Below, one piece after another: positions 37,728 through 46,585 of a stretch of 64,000 bases of DNA. A model generated the notes under the pieces. The model was not told where the DNA came from and made no database searches. It saw only the letters and a program-made list of their open reading frames with translations. This DNA is from Rhodocyclales bacterium GT-UBC (GTDB taxonomy: Bacteria > Pseudomonadota > Gammaproteobacteria > Burkholderiales > Rhodocyclaceae), in assembly GCA_003583745.1 (NCBI GenBank), contig QXPY01000005.1, positions 248,001 through 312,000 on the forward strand. Direction: 5' to 3'. Each line of letters starts with the position of its first letter. Position 1 is the stretch's first letter. Made by a program: the position numbers and the translations under genes.

Positions 37728-38033
37728 ATGACCTCTGTCAAGACCATCGAAAAAATCGACGCCCGCGAAATCCGTCGCAAACTCGGGCTCAACCAACAGC
37801 AATTCTGGTCCACCCTGGGCGTCACCCAGAGTGGTGGCTCCCGCTATGAAAGCGGCCGCAACATGCCGAAACCGGTGCGCGAGCTGCTCCGTCTGGTTCA
37901 CGTTGAACAGATCGACATCAAGTCGATCAAGCGTGAAGACTGGGATGTTGTCGAGTATCTGAAGACGCAAGAGCCGGAGCTCTTCAAGTCGCTGAAGAAA
38001 TCCGCCCGCAGCCGTACCAAGAAAGCTGCCTGA
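37728..38033 (+). CDS. XRE-type helix-turn-helix regulator
   Basis: 101 residues. A helix-turn-helix at about 15-45 (LGLNQQQFWSTLGVTQSGGS followed by RYESGRNMP) is the Cro/XRE-like DNA-binding unit; the C-terminus is a basic tail (KKSARSRTKKAA). No ligand-binding domain is present, so it probably acts as a small repressor. ATG 37728 follows GGAGAATCG. The repeats immediately upstream are a plausible binding site, and a strong terminator lies downstream. The target genes are unknown. Confidence 0.82.
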   Translation: MTSVKTIEKIDAREIRRKLGLNQQQFWSTLGVTQSGGSRYESGRNMPKPVRELLRLVHVEQIDIKSIKREDWDVVEYLKTQEPELFKSLKKSARSRTKKAA

Positions 38034-38065
38034 GTGGCTAGCTGAGGCTGCGCTCAGCCCACCGA

Positions 38066-38107
38066 ACGGGCATCACGGGGCAATATTGACCCGGATGCCC
38101 GTTTTTT
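38066..38107 (+). terminator. Terminator of the XRE gene overlapping the radical SAM gene end
   Basis: ACGGGCATC (38066-38074) and GATGCCCGT (38094-38102) form a 9-base-pair stem followed by six T. The stem covers the last codons and stop (38073-38075) of the convergent radical SAM gene. Confidence 0.8.
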
Positions 38108-38909
38108 CGTTTACCTCACTGGCAAACGCTTCGAGTTCCTGAGCAGGCAAACGCGACAATCTTGCTGCAGCCGGCTGCATCGATGGCCGAGCCAATCCAT
38201 AAAGATGGATGCCAACCAGCTTACCAGCCAAGGGCTTGAGCAAATCGCAATAGGCCGCCCGCGACGCCACCGATGGACTCCTTCCATCCAGGGCAAACCA
38301 GCAGGTCTGCACCCAGGTTGGCGCCAAACCGGCACATAAGGCCAAGTTCCGGGCAACCCGATCAAGCTGGGCCGGCACCCCGTTGATTTCAGCGACCTCA
38401 TCCGCCCCCGCCCGATCCAGCTTGAACCAGACCTCACCGCCCAACTCACCGAGCAGGCGAATACCCGTCTGCACTTCCGGACGATGCAACAAACTACCGT
38501 TGGTAATCAGACGAACCGGCAAGGTACCGCGCAGGTCAAAACGCGCCAGCACCGCGTCCACACTGCGAACGGCTTCGGCAAACTCCGGTGCGCTGGTTGG
38601 CTCGCCATTCCCGGAAAATGCCACATCGACCAGTTTGCGTGCTTCCGGCGGCACCTGCCGCGCCATGAAGTCGCCACGCAGGGCCTGATCGAGAAAAAAG
38701 GCAAGCTCGTCAGTCAGCAAATCCAGATCAATCGGCGGCGGCCCGCCACGCGTCAGATTCTCGACCTGACAATAGAGGCAAGCCCAATTGCAGGCATTAT
38801 TGACGTTCAGGTTGATGCCGATCGACACGCCGCCGGCGCGGCGCGAAACGACCGGATAGACATAACGTAGGCCGGCACTGTCCCGGCGGTGATCATCGGT
38901 GGAAAGCAT
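38073..38909 (-). CDS. Radical SAM protein of unknown specificity
   Basis: 278 residues. The iron-sulfur motif CNWACLYC (CX3CX2C) at about residues 40-47 and the glycine-rich SAM-binding FSGNGEPTSAPEF segment mark it as a radical SAM enzyme. It lacks extra C-terminal cluster ligands and is too long and different in motif spacing to call QueE. ATG 38909 is chosen; an in-frame TTG at 38930 lies within the putative queD promoter. It is divergent from queD, so a link to deazapurine or pterin chemistry is conceivable but not shown. Confidence 0.75.
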   Translation of the reverse strand: MLSTDDHRRDSAGLRYVYPVVSRRAGGVSIGINLNVNNACNWACLYCQVENLTRGGPPPIDLDLLTDELAFFLDQALRGDFMARQVPPEARKLVDVAFSGNGEPTSAPEFAEAVRSVDAVLARFDLRGTLPVRLITNGSLLHRPEVQTGIRLLGELGGEVWFKLDRAGADEVAEINGVPAQLDRVARNLALCAGLAPTWVQTCWFALDGRSPSVASRAAYCDLLKPLAGKLVGIHLYGLARPSMQPAAARLSRLPAQELEAFASEVNEKTGIRVNIAP

Positions 38910-38918
38910 GGCGCATTG

Positions 38919-38924
38919 TATAAT
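38919..38924 (+). promoter_or_regulatory. -10 element of queD
   Basis: A perfect TATAAT lies 30 bases upstream of the queD ATG. No good -35 hexamer is visible at 17 bases. It overlaps the 5' end of the divergent radical SAM gene. Confidence 0.45.
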
Positions 38925-38953
38925 CTGCAACCGACTTGCAGAGCAACAACACC

Positions 38954-39406
38954 ATGCTGATCACCCGCCGACTCGAATTTGATGCCGGACATCGAATTCC
39001 AGATCACAAAAGCCAGTGCCGCCACTTGCATGGCCATCGCTACGCCATCGAAATCACCTTATCCGGCAACATCATCAACAAAGCTGGCGATGCCGCCAAC
39101 GGCATGGTGATGGATTTCTCACAGGTCAAGGATCTGGCCAAGGCTCACCTGGTGGATGCTTGGGACCATGCTTTCCTCGCCTATGCCGGCGATACCGCAA
39201 TTGTTGATTTTCTCAACGGATTGCCAGGACATAAAACGGTCATTCTTGACCGTGTGCCGACCGCAGAAAATCTTGTCCGCATCGCTTTCGAACGTTTGGA
39301 CGCCATTTATCGGGATACCTACGGCAACCACTTGCAACTAGAGCAGGTTCGCCTCTACGAAACCCCGAATTGCTGGGCCGACGCAGTACGCCAGAAGACC
39401 GATTGA
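38954..39406 (+). CDS. queD: 6-carboxytetrahydropterin synthase (QueD/PTPS family)
   Basis: 150 residues. Zinc-binding His are in FDAGHRIPDH and HLHGHRY; the catalytic Cys is in SQCRHLHGH, with DHAFLA and VPTAENLV further on and the substrate Glu in RLYETPNCWA. In the queuosine pathway it converts dihydroneopterin triphosphate to carboxytetrahydropterin. ATG 38954 is chosen as the conserved start (MLITRRLEFDAGH); an upstream in-frame codon at 38936 is unlikely. Other que genes are not in the window. Confidence 0.93.
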   Translation: MLITRRLEFDAGHRIPDHKSQCRHLHGHRYAIEITLSGNIINKAGDAANGMVMDFSQVKDLAKAHLVDAWDHAFLAYAGDTAIVDFLNGLPGHKTVILDRVPTAENLVRIAFERLDAIYRDTYGNHLQLEQVRLYETPNCWADAVRQKTD

Positions 39407-39431
39407 GCCACAGGCCGGGCTCTCCTATACT
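39403..39431 (+). promoter_or_regulatory. Putative sigma-70 promoter of the SBP/GGDEF-EAL/patatin operon
   Basis: TTGAGC (39403-39408) and TATACT (39426-39431) with a 17-base spacer. It overlaps the queD stop codon and lies about 50 bases upstream of the binding-protein ATG, so this operon can be transcribed independently of queD. Confidence 0.5.
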
Positions 39432-39478
39432 GGTCGAAAACGTACCGGCATGACCGGACATAATCAGGGGGAGAAGAC

Positions 39479-40312
39479 ATGCAAGCCTTGCGCGTTTGTT
39501 GTTTGGCAATCCTACTGGGCCTCAACGGCATTGCAGCAGCCCAGACAACGCCGGATGCGATACGCATCGGCATTATTCCGTACCTCACGCCCAGCCTGCT
39601 TCTCTCCCTGTTTCAACCGTTGCGCCAGCATTTGGAAAAAGACCTCGGCAAGCCCGTCGAAATATTTACCGCTCCCGACGTCCCAACCTTCGCCCGGCGA
39701 GTACACCACAGAGAATTCGACTTAGTCGTCACCGCCGCCCACCAAGCTCGACTCGCCCAAGTGGAAGCGGAATACCTCCCCATCGCACGATTCAGTGGAC
39801 CACTCCACGCTACAGTCATCGTCAGCAAGGACTCGCCGATCAAGCAGATCGGCGATCTCAAAGGGAAGCGTATTGCTGTCACAGACCGTTCGATTCTGGT
39901 CAATATTGCAATAAGCAAGATCTTCGCGGATAGCGGCCTACGCGAGCCGGCCATTCAATATCTCCCTGTCAATTCGCAAAATACCGGCATTCTCACCGTC
40001 GCACGAGGCGAGGCCGATGCTGCAATCATTGCGCACTTTGCCCTCGACCAAAGCCCGCCTGAACAACGCAATGCGGTGCGCAGCATCTTCCGTTCACCGG
40101 AACTACCCAATGTCACCATCCTGCTCAATTCAAGAATCGGTGCAAATTTACGCGAACAAATCAGCAAATCCCTGCTCAACTTTCCACAAACCGCCGAGGG
40201 GAGGAAATTTCTCGAACAGAGCAAATACCAGGACATCGCTCCTGCGAATAACGAGTTCATGAAGTCACTTGACCCCTATCTCGCGGAAACCCGCAGGCAA
40301 CTCGGTTTATGA
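39479..40312 (+). CDS. PhnD-like periplasmic substrate-binding protein
   Basis: 277 residues with a signal peptide (about 1-21) and a two-lobe PhnD-type fold; the segment QIGDLKGKRIAVTDRSILVN near residue 120 is a family landmark. Proteins of this family bind phosphate, phosphonate or related anions. No permease or ATPase gene accompanies it. Instead its stop overlaps the start of a membrane-bound GGDEF-EAL protein (ATGA, 40309-40312). I infer that it presents a ligand to the periplasmic sensor of that protein. ATG 39479 has GGGGGAGAAG upstream. Confidence 0.8.
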   Translation: MQALRVCCLAILLGLNGIAAAQTTPDAIRIGIIPYLTPSLLLSLFQPLRQHLEKDLGKPVEIFTAPDVPTFARRVHHREFDLVVTAAHQARLAQVEAEYLPIARFSGPLHATVIVSKDSPIKQIGDLKGKRIAVTDRSILVNIAISKIFADSGLREPAIQYLPVNSQNTGILTVARGEADAAIIAHFALDQSPPEQRNAVRSIFRSPELPNVTILLNSRIGANLREQISKSLLNFPQTAEGRKFLEQSKYQDIAPANNEFMKSLDPYLAETRRQLGL

Positions 40313-43077
40313 AACCAATTCGCCCACCATCCATGCGCTGGAAGCTGGTCATTGCAACTGTCCTGATCGAACTGGGGATGTTTGCCATACTCGCTTGGAA
40401 CGGTCTGCGACTCATTGATGAAACGCTACAAAAGCAAGTCGAACTGCACCAACAGGAAATGGCCATCCTGCTCAATGCAGCGATCGCTCCAGATCTGGCC
40501 ACCCAGGACTACGCCCCCATCGCCGACACCCTGAACCAAAGCCGGCAACGTAACGGCATCCACTACTTCCTGCTAACCGACACCCGGGGCAAGGCATTGC
40601 TCGCCGATGGCTGGAACATCGACACCCCTCCGCCACCGAGCGACGCACAAATCCAAATCGGCGGCGACGCCAATCTTTTCCATTCGCGCATCCCGATTGT
40701 GATCTCCGGTCAGGTTTACGGCCAACTCTATTTTGGCATTTCAATCAAGCATATCGCCGAAGCCCGTCAACACCTGATCCGTCAAACCTTGCTCATTGCC
40801 CTCATCGAGGTCGTCCTCTCCATTGTCCTACTGTCTGCACTTGCCATTTGGCTGACCCGCCATCTCAGCCGCTTGCGTCAAGCCAGCGAAGCCGTGGGCA
40901 AAGGTAACTATGGGATTGAACTCAATATCGAATCCGGAGATGAAATCGGGCAGCTTGCCAAAACATTCAATCGGATGACACGGCAAATCAGCCAGCAACT
41001 AAGGGCATTACGCGACTCGGAAAGCCGCTTTCGCAGCCTGCTTACACTATCCACCGACGCTTACTGGGAGCAGGACAGTCAATTCCGCTTTACCGAACGG
41101 CGATCAGGCCGCCAGGGACTCGAACCCGCCAAGGTGGCGAGTTGGCTATTCGGCAAGACGCGCTGGGAACTCGAAACCACGCTGACACCAGAGCAGTGGG
41201 CTCGCCACCGTGCCACGCTCGAGGCCCATGAAGTATTTCGCGGTCTGGAATATGGAGTTCGCTTTCCTGACGGCTCACTTCATTACTTCCTGACCCATGG
41301 CGAGCCGATCTTCGATGCCGATGGAAAATTCGCCGGCTATCGCGGCACCGCCTCGGACATCACCCAACGAAAGTTGTCAGAAGCATCACTCCACTTATCG
41401 GCCAGTGTCTTCGCTGAGGCCCATGAAGGCATCATTATCACCGACCCGGCCAGAAACATTATCGACCTCAACCCCATGGCTTGCGAACTCACCGGACAAG
41501 GTCGTAGCGAAGCACTCGGCAGCAACCTTGGAAGGTACTTTCCCCATGACGAGCCAGGGGCACTCAACCAGGCAGCACTCGACAAGCTTGCCGACAAAGG
41601 GCATTGGCGAGGCGAGGCGAGCGGGTTACGCGGGCCTGACCAACGCTTTCCCATACTGTTGACGGCCAGTGCGGTCAAGGATCAAAACGGCGAGATCAGC
41701 AACTACATTTTCATGTTCTCGGACATCACCGCCTACAAAGAACAGCAGGCAAAACTCGAAGCTCTTGCCCACTACGATGCATTGACCCGCCTGCCCAATC
41801 GCGTTCTGCTGGCCGACCGGATGACACAAGGAATACATCAGGCACGACGCAGCGGCAACCTGCTGGCGGTCGCCTATCTCGATCTGGATGGCTTCAAACC
41901 GGTCAACGACACCTTGGGCCACGATGCCGGCGACCAATTGCTCGTCGAAGTTGCTGAGCGATTGCGCAATGCTGTTCGCCGTGGCGATACGGTAGCCCGC
42001 ATGGGTGGAGATGAGTTTGCCCTGCTTCTGCGCGCCGATGATTTCGGCGAATGCGAAGCCGCCTTGCTCCGTGTGCTCGATACCCTTGCCAACGAATATA
42101 CGATCAAGCAGCAAAGCATTTTCATCTCCGCAAGCATCGGCGTAACGCTCTTCCCCAACGACACGGCCGACCCAGATATGTTACTCCGTCACGCCGACCA
42201 GGCAATGTACGTCGCCAAGCAAGCCGGACGTAATCGCTACCATTTCTTCGATGCCGAACTGGACTCCGAATTGCGCTCCAAGCAAACGCAACTCGCACGC
42301 ATCGAAACAGCCATGGCAGCAAACGAATTTACTCTCTTCTATCAACCCAAGGTAGATATGTCATCGGGCAAAGTCACCGGTGCGGAGGCACTGATTCGCT
42401 GGCAACACCCGGAACGCGGCCTACTGCCACCCGCCGAATTTCTGCACCTGGTTGAAAACTGCGACTTGGTCATTCCGCTCGGCGAATGGGTAATCGCAAG
42501 CGCACTCTCCGAGATGACCAATTGGCGAGGGCAAGGCATCGATATTCCAGTCAGCGTAAACGTCGCCGCCAGACAGCTACAAGCCCCCGGATTCGTGGCA
42601 CATCTACGACAGCTTCTAACCCGTTACCCAACAGTCCCTCCTCAGCATTTACAACTGGAAATTGTCGAAACTGCAGCACTCGACGACATTCAGCATGTCA
42701 TCAGCGTCATCAACGAATGCCTGCAACTTGGCATTTCGTTCGCACTCGATGACTTTGGAACCGGTTATTCTTCGCTCACCTATTTCAAGCGCCTCCCAGC
42801 ACAAACCCTGAAAATCGATCGATCTTTCATTCGTGACATGCTTTCCGACCCCGAGGACATGGCCATCGTCGAGGGCGTAATCGGACTGGCTCACGCCTTC
42901 CAGCGCGAGGTCATTGCCGAAGGTGTCGAATCAGTTGAACATGGGCTACGCTTACTACAATTGGGCTGCCGTTACGGCCAGGGCTACGGCATTGCGCGTC
43001 CGATGCCCGCTGTTGAACTACCAAACTGGATCGGCTGCTATCGTGCCGACGCCGCATGGACCAACCTGGATCACTAA
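40309..43077 (+). CDS. Membrane-bound HAMP-PAS-PAS-GGDEF-EAL protein
   Basis: 922 residues. Two membrane helices (about 12-36 and 160-183) enclose a 120-residue periplasmic region; HAMP follows (about 184-235), then two PAS-like regions (about 240-360 and 365-480), GGDEF (about 490-650) and EAL (about 665-910). The cyclase motif GGDEF (residue 566 on) is intact with an RRGD inhibitory site five residues before it; the phosphodiesterase motif EALIRW (about 693), DDFGTGYSSL and AEGVES are intact too. It can therefore be predicted to make and break cyclic-di-GMP. It is coupled to the binding protein upstream and overlaps the patatin gene by 22 bases. Confidence 0.93.
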   Translation: MKPIRPPSMRWKLVIATVLIELGMFAILAWNGLRLIDETLQKQVELHQQEMAILLNAAIAPDLATQDYAPIADTLNQSRQRNGIHYFLLTDTRGKALLADGWNIDTPPPPSDAQIQIGGDANLFHSRIPIVISGQVYGQLYFGISIKHIAEARQHLIRQTLLIALIEVVLSIVLLSALAIWLTRHLSRLRQASEAVGKGNYGIELNIESGDEIGQLAKTFNRMTRQISQQLRALRDSESRFRSLLTLSTDAYWEQDSQFRFTERRSGRQGLEPAKVASWLFGKTRWELETTLTPEQWARHRATLEAHEVFRGLEYGVRFPDGSLHYFLTHGEPIFDADGKFAGYRGTASDITQRKLSEASLHLSASVFAEAHEGIIITDPARNIIDLNPMACELTGQGRSEALGSNLGRYFPHDEPGALNQAALDKLADKGHWRGEASGLRGPDQRFPILLTASAVKDQNGEISNYIFMFSDITAYKEQQAKLEALAHYDALTRLPNRVLLADRMTQGIHQARRSGNLLAVAYLDLDGFKPVNDTLGHDAGDQLLVEVAERLRNAVRRGDTVARMGGDEFALLLRADDFGECEAALLRVLDTLANEYTIKQQSIFISASIGVTLFPNDTADPDMLLRHADQAMYVAKQAGRNRYHFFDAELDSELRSKQTQLARIETAMAANEFTLFYQPKVDMSSGKVTGAEALIRWQHPERGLLPPAEFLHLVENCDLVIPLGEWVIASALSEMTNWRGQGIDIPVSVNVAARQLQAPGFVAHLRQLLTRYPTVPPQHLQLEIVETAALDDIQHVISVINECLQLGISFALDDFGTGYSSLTYFKRLPAQTLKIDRSFIRDMLSDPEDMAIVEGVIGLAHAFQREVIAEGVESVEHGLRLLQLGCRYGQGYGIARPMPAVELPNWIGCYRADAAWTNLDH

Positions 43078-44213
43078 CACTCGCCTCTCCCAAGACCGGG
43101 CTGATCCTCACCGGAGGGGGTGCGCGCGCCGCCTATCAGGTCGGATTCCTCCTGGCGATCGCCAAACTGGCCAATAACTCGCGCCGCAATCCGTTCCCAA
43201 TCATCTGCGGCACCTCTGCCGGCGCCATCAATGCGGCCAGCCTAGCCTGCCTGGCCGATAATTTTGGCCGTGCCACCAGCATCATCGCAGAAGTCTGGCG
43301 CAACATGCGCGCAGGCGACATCTATCGCGCCGACGCACTCGGTATCGGTATCTCCGGCGCGCGCTGGATGTCGACACTGGCACTAGGCTGGCTCATCCGA
43401 AATCCACCACGCTCCTTGCTTGACAATGCACCATTGCGCCAACTACTAACCCGACATCTAGACTTCAAAGGGATCAACCGATCAATCTCAAAAGGCGCAC
43501 TGCACGCCATCAGCATATCCGCTTCGGGTTACGAATCGGGGGAAAATATCAGCTTTTTTCAGGCCCATCCTTCCGCCCAACCATGGCGACGAGTACAGCG
43601 CCTGGGCATTCGAGCTGAAATTGGCGTAGACCACCTGCTCGCCTCTAGTGCGATCCCCTTCATATTCCCAGCCACACGCATTCACAGGGAGTATTTCGGC
43701 GATGGTTCGATGCGCCAACTCGCCCCGATCTCTCCGGCCATCCATTTAGGCGCCGAGCGCATCATGATAGTCGGTGCCAGTCGCGGGAATGAGCACCCGG
43801 AAAGGCAAAAAGTCGATCGTCACCCCTCCCTTGCCCAAATCGCCGGTCACGCCTTATCAAGTATTTTCCTGGATGGCCTTGCCGTCGATATCGAACGCTT
43901 ACAACGAATCAACCAGACGCTTTCCGCCATTCCCGAAGACATCCGCTCTCAATCCGCCATCCCGCTACGACCAATCAAAACATTGATCATTTCTCCATCG
44001 GAACGACTGGACAAACTGGCGGCCGAACACGCAAAGGCGCTGCCTCGCCCTGTAAAGCTGTTGCTCACCGGATTGGGCGCGATGAATCGGCGTGGCGGCG
44101 CCCTCACAAGCTACCTGCTCTTCGAAAGACCGTTCACTGAAAAACTGATTGAATTGGGCTATGCCGATACGCTAGATAAAGCGGAAGAAGTCGGTCAATT
44201 TCTCGACTTGTAA
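43056..44213 (+). CDS. Patatin-like phospholipase
   Basis: 385 residues. The oxyanion hole is GGGARAAYQ (residues 20-28), the nucleophile Ser54 is in GTSAGA, and the catalytic Asp is in FGDGSM (about 216), where DGS replaces the more common DGG or DGA. No signal peptide is seen, so it is probably cytoplasmic. Enzymes of this family release fatty acids from lipids. The ATG lies inside the 3' end of the GGDEF-EAL gene. Its coexpression with a cyclic-di-GMP enzyme is unusual. It is followed by a hairpin at 44252-44267 that could terminate it. Confidence 0.87.
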   Translation: MDQPGSLTLASPKTGLILTGGGARAAYQVGFLLAIAKLANNSRRNPFPIICGTSAGAINAASLACLADNFGRATSIIAEVWRNMRAGDIYRADALGIGISGARWMSTLALGWLIRNPPRSLLDNAPLRQLLTRHLDFKGINRSISKGALHAISISASGYESGENISFFQAHPSAQPWRRVQRLGIRAEIGVDHLLASSAIPFIFPATRIHREYFGDGSMRQLAPISPAIHLGAERIMIVGASRGNEHPERQKVDRHPSLAQIAGHALSSIFLDGLAVDIERLQRINQTLSAIPEDIRSQSAIPLRPIKTLIISPSERLDKLAAEHAKALPRPVKLLLTGLGAMNRRGGALTSYLLFERPFTEKLIELGYADTLDKAEEVGQFLDL

Positions 44214-44251
44214 TCTACGCAAAGCCTATGGCACCAGACCGGAAACAGAAA

Positions 44252-44267
44252 GGCCCCTTGCGGGGCC
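44252..44267 (-). terminator. Hairpin terminator between the patatin and tRNA-Ser genes
   Basis: GGCCCC-GCAA-GGGGCC on the minus strand followed by TTTCTGTTTCC, 16 bases past the tRNA-Ser 3' end. It could also serve the convergent patatin transcript on the plus strand. Confidence 0.6.
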
Positions 44268-44283
44268 GTTTCATCGAGGCATC

Positions 44284-44371
44284 TGGCGGGTCCGGTGAGA
44301 TTCGAACTCACGATGGGTTTCCCCACGCCGGTTTTCAAGACCGGTGCATTCAACCGCTCTGCCACAGACCC
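44284..44371 (-). tRNA. tRNA-Ser (anticodon UGA)
   Basis: 88 nucleotides including a genome-encoded CCA. The acceptor stem is GGGTCTG/CGGACCC, the anticodon loop is CTTGAAA with anticodon TGA, and the long variable arm of a class II tRNA (GTGGGGAAACCCAT) is present before the T arm GTGAGTTCGAATCTCAC. It reads UCA and probably UCG/UCU codons. Confidence 0.97.
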
Positions 44372-44382
44372 GGAAGGCGCGC

Positions 44383-44388
44383 ATGATA
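44383..44388 (-). promoter_or_regulatory. -10 element of tRNA-Ser
   Basis: TATCAT on the minus strand, 11 bases upstream of the mature 5' end, followed by a GC-rich GCGCGCC discriminator as in stringently controlled stable-RNA promoters. The -35 element is weak. Confidence 0.45.
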
Positions 44389-44494
44389 GCACATTGAAGC
44401 CCGAGTTCGCCCAGAGAGAGAATGAACGATTGAAACTTTGAGACTCCTCCGCTAGTCTTAGTGATTGAAGAAACAACATAAGGGAGTTCCCCCG

Positions 44495-45187
44495 ATGAAT
44501 ACTAGCTATGACCTTCCCAGCCAGAGCAGTTCTGGCGTCGCCATCCAGCAAAATCGTGTACTGCGCAACACCTACATGCTTCTTGCAGCATCCATGATTC
44601 CAACGATTCTTGGCGCAGCCATTGGAATCCAGATGCAGTTTAGTTTTATGGCCGGCAGCCCACTGATCGGCTTCTTGCTTTTCATGGGCATTTCCATCGC
44701 CTTCATGTACGGCATTGAACGGAACAAGAATAGCGGCTTAGGTGTAGCCCTGTTGCTAGGCTTCACGTTCTTTATGGGACTGATGCTTTCACGCATTTTG
44801 CAGTTTGCGCTCGGCTTTTCGAACGGTGCATCAATGATCGCTCTGGCCGCAGGCGGGTCTGGCGCTATCTTTTTCACCATGTCCAGCATTGCAGCGGTAA
44901 GCAAACGCGATTTTTCGAGCATGGGCAAATTCCTGTTTGCTGGAGTAATCTTGGTATTGCTTGCTAGCATTGCCAACCTTTTTTTCCAGATTCCAGTCCT
45001 TTCATTAGTTATCTCTGCCGCTATCGTGGGCATTTTCTCAGCCTATATCCTGTACGACATCAACCGTATCGTACGAGGCGGAGAAACCAATTACATCAGC
45101 GCCACACTTGCGGTCTATCTCGACATCTACAATGTTTTCGTCAGCTTGCTGCAATTAATCATGGCGCTAACCGGCGAACGCGACTAA
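44495..45187 (+). CDS. Bax inhibitor-1 family membrane protein (YccA-like)
   Basis: 230 residues with seven predicted membrane helices. The C-terminal SAYILYDINRIVRGGETNYI and YLDIYNVFVSLLQL are the family signature. In E. coli YccA modulates FtsH-dependent membrane proteolysis; related proteins are pH-dependent calcium leak channels. ATG 44495 is preceded by AGGGAG; the longer frame to 44465 is not supported. It is monocistronic, ending in a strong terminator. Confidence 0.92.
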   Translation: MNTSYDLPSQSSSGVAIQQNRVLRNTYMLLAASMIPTILGAAIGIQMQFSFMAGSPLIGFLLFMGISIAFMYGIERNKNSGLGVALLLGFTFFMGLMLSRILQFALGFSNGASMIALAAGGSGAIFFTMSSIAAVSKRDFSSMGKFLFAGVILVLLASIANLFFQIPVLSLVISAAIVGIFSAYILYDINRIVRGGETNYISATLAVYLDIYNVFVSLLQLIMALTGERD

Positions 45188-45200
45188 TTTCATAACAAAA

Positions 45201-45227
45201 AAGGCGGCCTAGCGCCGCCTTGTTTTT
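45201..45227. terminator. Bidirectional terminator between the YccA-like gene and rlmD
   Basis: AAGGCGGC-CTAGC-GCCGCCTT followed by GTTTTT on the plus strand and preceded by an A run that gives a T run on the minus strand. It serves the two convergent genes. Confidence 0.88.
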
Positions 45228-45236
45228 CCTGTTCGT

Positions 45237-46535
45237 TTATGGACGCTCGAACACCGCCACAGATTCAACGTGGGCAGTATGTGGAAACATGTTAACTACA
45301 CCTGCAGCAACAAAGCGATACTTGTTTACGGCAACCATCACGGCCGCATCGCGTGAAAGGGTTGCTGGATCGCAAGAGACATAAACAACACGTTTCGGCC
45401 CATTAGCACCCAACGATTTGATCAACTCGACTGCCCCGTCGCGCGGCGGGTCGATCAGCATCTTGTCGAAACGCCCCAGTGCTGCAATCGACTCGGCCGA
45501 GCACTCGAACAAGTTGGCAACAGCAAACTCTACATTGGCCGCCAAACCATTAGCCACTGCGCTCGCCCGACCGCGCTCGACCAATCCGGCACTTCCTTCA
45601 ACACCGAGGACCTGCGCGCCAGAGCGCGCGATCGGCAAGGTAAAGTTGCCTAGTCCGCAAAACATGTCAGCGACCCTTTCACCTGGTTTTGGATCGAGCA
45701 AACGTAGCGCTCGACGAACCAGAACCCGATTCACAGCATGGTTAACCTGAGTGAAATCCGTCGGCAGGAAATCGAGCTCCAGATCAAACTCTGGCAAGGT
45801 GTACGACAGGCGGGGGCCAGGTAACGGATGAAATCGACATACAGAACCAGGCCCTTTGGGTTGGAGATAGATCACCACCCGATGGTGGTCGGCAAACTGC
45901 CTGATCAGTACTTCATCATTTTCACTCAGGGGCTCCAATATGCGCAGCACAACCGCCGTGCAACGCTCCCCAACTGAGATTTCAACCTGTGGCAAGCGCT
46001 CTGCAATCGTCAAGGCACCAATCAATTCACGCATTGGTCCGAGTAGTGCAGACACATGGGGTGGCAAAACAGCGCAGGTTTCCATATTCGCGACATAACT
46101 GCTGCGGCGCTCATGGAATCCAATTAGCATTCCCCCCTTGCTCGGCACCTTTCGCACGGCAAGGCGAGCCCGATGTCGATACCCCCAAGGACTCCCCTGA
46201 ATGGGTGGAAGAATGGTATCGGGGCGTATCCGACCGATATGCCATAAACTGTTTTCCAGAACCCGCTGTTTAGCAGCAACCTGTGCACTCGCATCCATAT
46301 GCTGCATGGCGCAACCGCCACAGATGCCGAAATGCGGACAACGTGGCTCAACACGATTTGTTGAAGGACGAGCGATACTAACCAGATGAGCCAACTCATA
46401 ATTTGGCTTTTTTCTGAAACTAGCGTATTCGACTAACTCCCCCGGCAAACCACCCTCGACGAAGATCGCTTTGCCTTCTTGGCGCGTAATTCCTCTCGCC
46501 TCATGATCCAGTGACTCAATGATCCCGAACGGCAC
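45237..46535 (-). CDS. rlmD: 23S rRNA (uracil(1939)-C5)-methyltransferase
   Basis: 432 residues. An N-terminal TRAM-like region is followed by iron-sulfur ligands Cys66, Cys72 and Cys75 (CPHFGICGGC) and a later Cys in METCAVL. The SAM-binding domain contains DMFCGLGNFTLP and the catalytic Cys is in VSCDPATLSRD. It methylates U1939 of 23S rRNA. It starts with GTG (46535) after GGAG. It is divergent from an unknown gene. Confidence 0.94.
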   Translation of the reverse strand: MPFGIIESLDHEARGITRQEGKAIFVEGGLPGELVEYASFRKKPNYELAHLVSIARPSTNRVEPRCPHFGICGGCAMQHMDASAQVAAKQRVLENSLWHIGRIRPDTILPPIQGSPWGYRHRARLAVRKVPSKGGMLIGFHERRSSYVANMETCAVLPPHVSALLGPMRELIGALTIAERLPQVEISVGERCTAVVLRILEPLSENDEVLIRQFADHHRVVIYLQPKGPGSVCRFHPLPGPRLSYTLPEFDLELDFLPTDFTQVNHAVNRVLVRRALRLLDPKPGERVADMFCGLGNFTLPIARSGAQVLGVEGSAGLVERGRASAVANGLAANVEFAVANLFECSAESIAALGRFDKMLIDPPRDGAVELIKSLGANGPKRVVYVSCDPATLSRDAAVMVAVNKYRFVAAGVVNMFPHTAHVESVAVFERP

Positions 46536-46585
46536 ACGAAACTCCGAAAAAGGGCTAATTCTATCAACCAGTTACACTAATTACC

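Noticed and set aside
38073..38909. queE (7-carboxy-7-deazaguanine synthase)
   Set aside because: Although next to queD, length and motif context do not match QueE well, and the genes are divergent.
39479..40312. Phosphonate importer operon
   Set aside because: No PhnC- or PhnE-like gene is present; the downstream gene is a GGDEF-EAL protein.
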